A stretch of 64,000 bases of DNA from Chaunax sp. Z400 (Eukaryota; Chordata; Actinopteri; Lophiiformes; Chaunacidae), in contig CM075194.1 in NCBI GenBank assembly GCA_037577475.1, positions 21,020,992-21,084,991 on the forward strand, given 5' to 3'. The notes beneath the pieces were generated by a model, which worked only from the letters and a program-made list of their open reading frames with translations, had not been told where the DNA came from and ran no database searches. The position numbers and the translations under genes are program-made. This document shows, in pieces, positions 62,791 to 64,000 of the stretch. Positions within the stretch are counted from its first letter, which is position 1, and every line of letters begins with the position of its first letter.

Positions 62791-63030
62791 AGTGTACATT
62801 TTAACAGTCTCATCATGTCCGATGTATCAGCCTCCTGTCTCCATTGACAACGAGGAACCACCACCATTATGTTCCGCTGCATAGACAAATATGGAACAAG
62901 TTCTTAACTTCTACCACACTCTTTAACCTGATAGTTCTATTCCTCAAACCACACAGAAAACAACTGACTACAAATGTATTGTGCATTTTCTCTCTTAAGA
63001 AAAATGTTACAAGATTAAATATTTAGGAGG
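62791..63030 (+). other. presumed cox8 3' untranslated region with ATTAAA signal
   Basis: The 240 bp after the cox8 stop is unique sequence ending in ATTAAA (63014-63019), a common variant poly(A) signal. The natural cleavage site 10-30 bases downstream would fall at or inside the SINE that begins near 63031, and no A-tract is present. Confidence 0.4.
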
Positions 63031-63335
63031 CGGCTGTGGCTCAGTGGTAGAGCGGTCGTCCACGTCATCAGAAGGGTCGGTGGTTCGATCCCCAGCCCCT
63101 GCATTCTACATGTCGAAGTGTTCTTGGGCAAGATGCTGAACCCCAAATTGCACCCAATGGCTGTTCCATTTGTGTGTGAGTGTTTGCATGAATAGTTACT
63201 GCTCTTATGGGGCCTTGCATGGTGCGAATGTCACCACTGAATGGGTGAATGCTGGCTTGTGTTGAAAAGCGCTTTGAGTGGTCAGTCAGACTAGAAAGGC
63301 GCTGTAAAAGTACAGTCCATTTACCATTTACTCAC
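63031..63335 (+). mobile_element. tRNA-derived SINE, near full length
   Basis: A box TGGCTCAGTGG (63037-63047), GTAGAGCGGTCGTC and B box GGTTCGATCCC (63082-63092) form a tRNA-like head. The body includes GTTCTTGGGCAAGATGCTGA, CACTGAATGGGTGAATGC, AAAGCGCTTTGAGTGGTCAG and GGCGCTGTAAAAGTACAGTC, then tandem CCATTTACTCA at the 3' end. It shares a related head with the SINEs at 2740 and 27955 but has a different tail, so it is a separate subfamily. Confidence 0.8.
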
Positions 63336-64000
63336 CATTTACTCACCATAATGGCTCCACAATGGTAGACTGACCTTTCCTCTTAAGGCTGACCATACAT
63401 TGGAGTTCCCTGTGTCCATTGTTAAGGGCTCTTATTCATTAAATATCATCTGTCAGTCTGAGTCACCTCCCCTCGCTCTAATCCTATCCTCCTCACCTCG
63501 TTGCTCTTATTTCCTGCTACTTTTCACTGATACTGCAGTTCAATGTTCACAAAAATCCATAAGGGCACTATTACTTTGAATTCTGCATTTATAAATACAT
63601 GCATCTGGAATGGCTTGCTGCTGTGGTTGTCACAGAAGACTACTGCACACCCCAAAATTGTAAATGGCAGCTGCCGAGGCTCATTCTCCCTTGGTAACTA
63701 TAGGGGTCAAATCTGATTGAAATTTGGAAAAGAATAACAATGACAAACCAATTCATTGTGGCGTTATTAGCTTTCCTGATGGGGTCGACTGAAAAGTGTA
63801 AATGGAGGCCAAGCCTACATGTTCCCAGGATAGCAACAAACAACAATTTAATGGTGCAGAGGCGGTGCAGCTTTTGCAGAAATTCCTCTTTCAGTCATTT
63901 ATTCTTCAGTGGAAATGGAGAATGGATCCCAACAGTTCATTTTGAGGATAGAGCAGCAGTGTTGTAGTGTTGTTGTGATAAGAAGGGCTCCATGACAGTT
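63336..64000. other. non-coding, no gene recognised
   Basis: Unique sequence to the window edge. Two overlapping frames on opposite strands at 63640-63967 have no recognisable motif. Confidence 0.4.

Overview
The window looks like teleost fish nuclear DNA. It is AT-rich and intron-like or intergenic, with almost no coding sequence. It carries long (TA)n, (GT)n and GGAT-type microsatellites, tRNA-derived SINEs, and the usual fish mix of LINE, hAT, PIF/Harbinger and piggyBac relics. There are no operons, prokaryotic signals or CRISPR arrays. The species cannot be named from the sequence alone. No multi-exon host gene could be recognised on either strand, so the window is a gene desert or part of a very large intron.

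The only convincing intact host-type coding sequence is at 62578-62790 (+). It is an uninterrupted 70-codon frame for the mitochondrial inner-membrane protein cytochrome c oxidase subunit 8. It has no intron, so it is probably a retrocopy that has kept its frame, or else a genuine intronless gene. An ATTAAA signal and then a tRNA-derived SINE follow it directly.

Layout. 1-5.5 kb: a hAT relic, a piggyBac element broken by a SINE, a second SINE-like repeat, a LINE reverse-transcriptase fragment and a Harbinger end. 7.6-9.6 kb: dispersed repeats and two microsatellites. 11-13.4 kb: a TIR element of Harbinger type and a LINE C-terminal relic. 15.5-18.6 kb: three SINE-like repeats around a (TA)n array, an unassigned ORF, and an L1 ORF1 5' fragment. 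19.8-24.2 kb: a short TIR element, a dispersed repeat and a tandem duplication. 24.2-32.4 kb: mostly unique DNA. 32.4-33.7 kb: a Myb/SANT-type relic and a LINE fragment. 37.4-44 kb: one half of a near-identical inverted 86-bp pair (partner at 7.6 kb), a TIR element, a 1.27-kb hAT element containing LINE-like repeat, and a short hAT MITE. 46.6-53 kb: a complete piggyBac-type non-autonomous element, a LINE relic broken by (TA)n, and a Harbinger element with a decayed Myb/SANT ORF. 57.4-63.3 kb: a hAT MITE with perfect 8-bp target duplications, an inverted pair of dispersed repeats, the cox8 frame and a SINE.

No previously undescribed biological system is evident. The items most worth a second look are the intact intronless cox8, the 86-bp inverted pair (85/86 identical, about 30 kb apart, in diverged flanks), an unassigned 17.7-18.15 kb reading frame, and several precisely delimited nested transposons. 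All family assignments were made by eye from motifs and termini. No database search was run.
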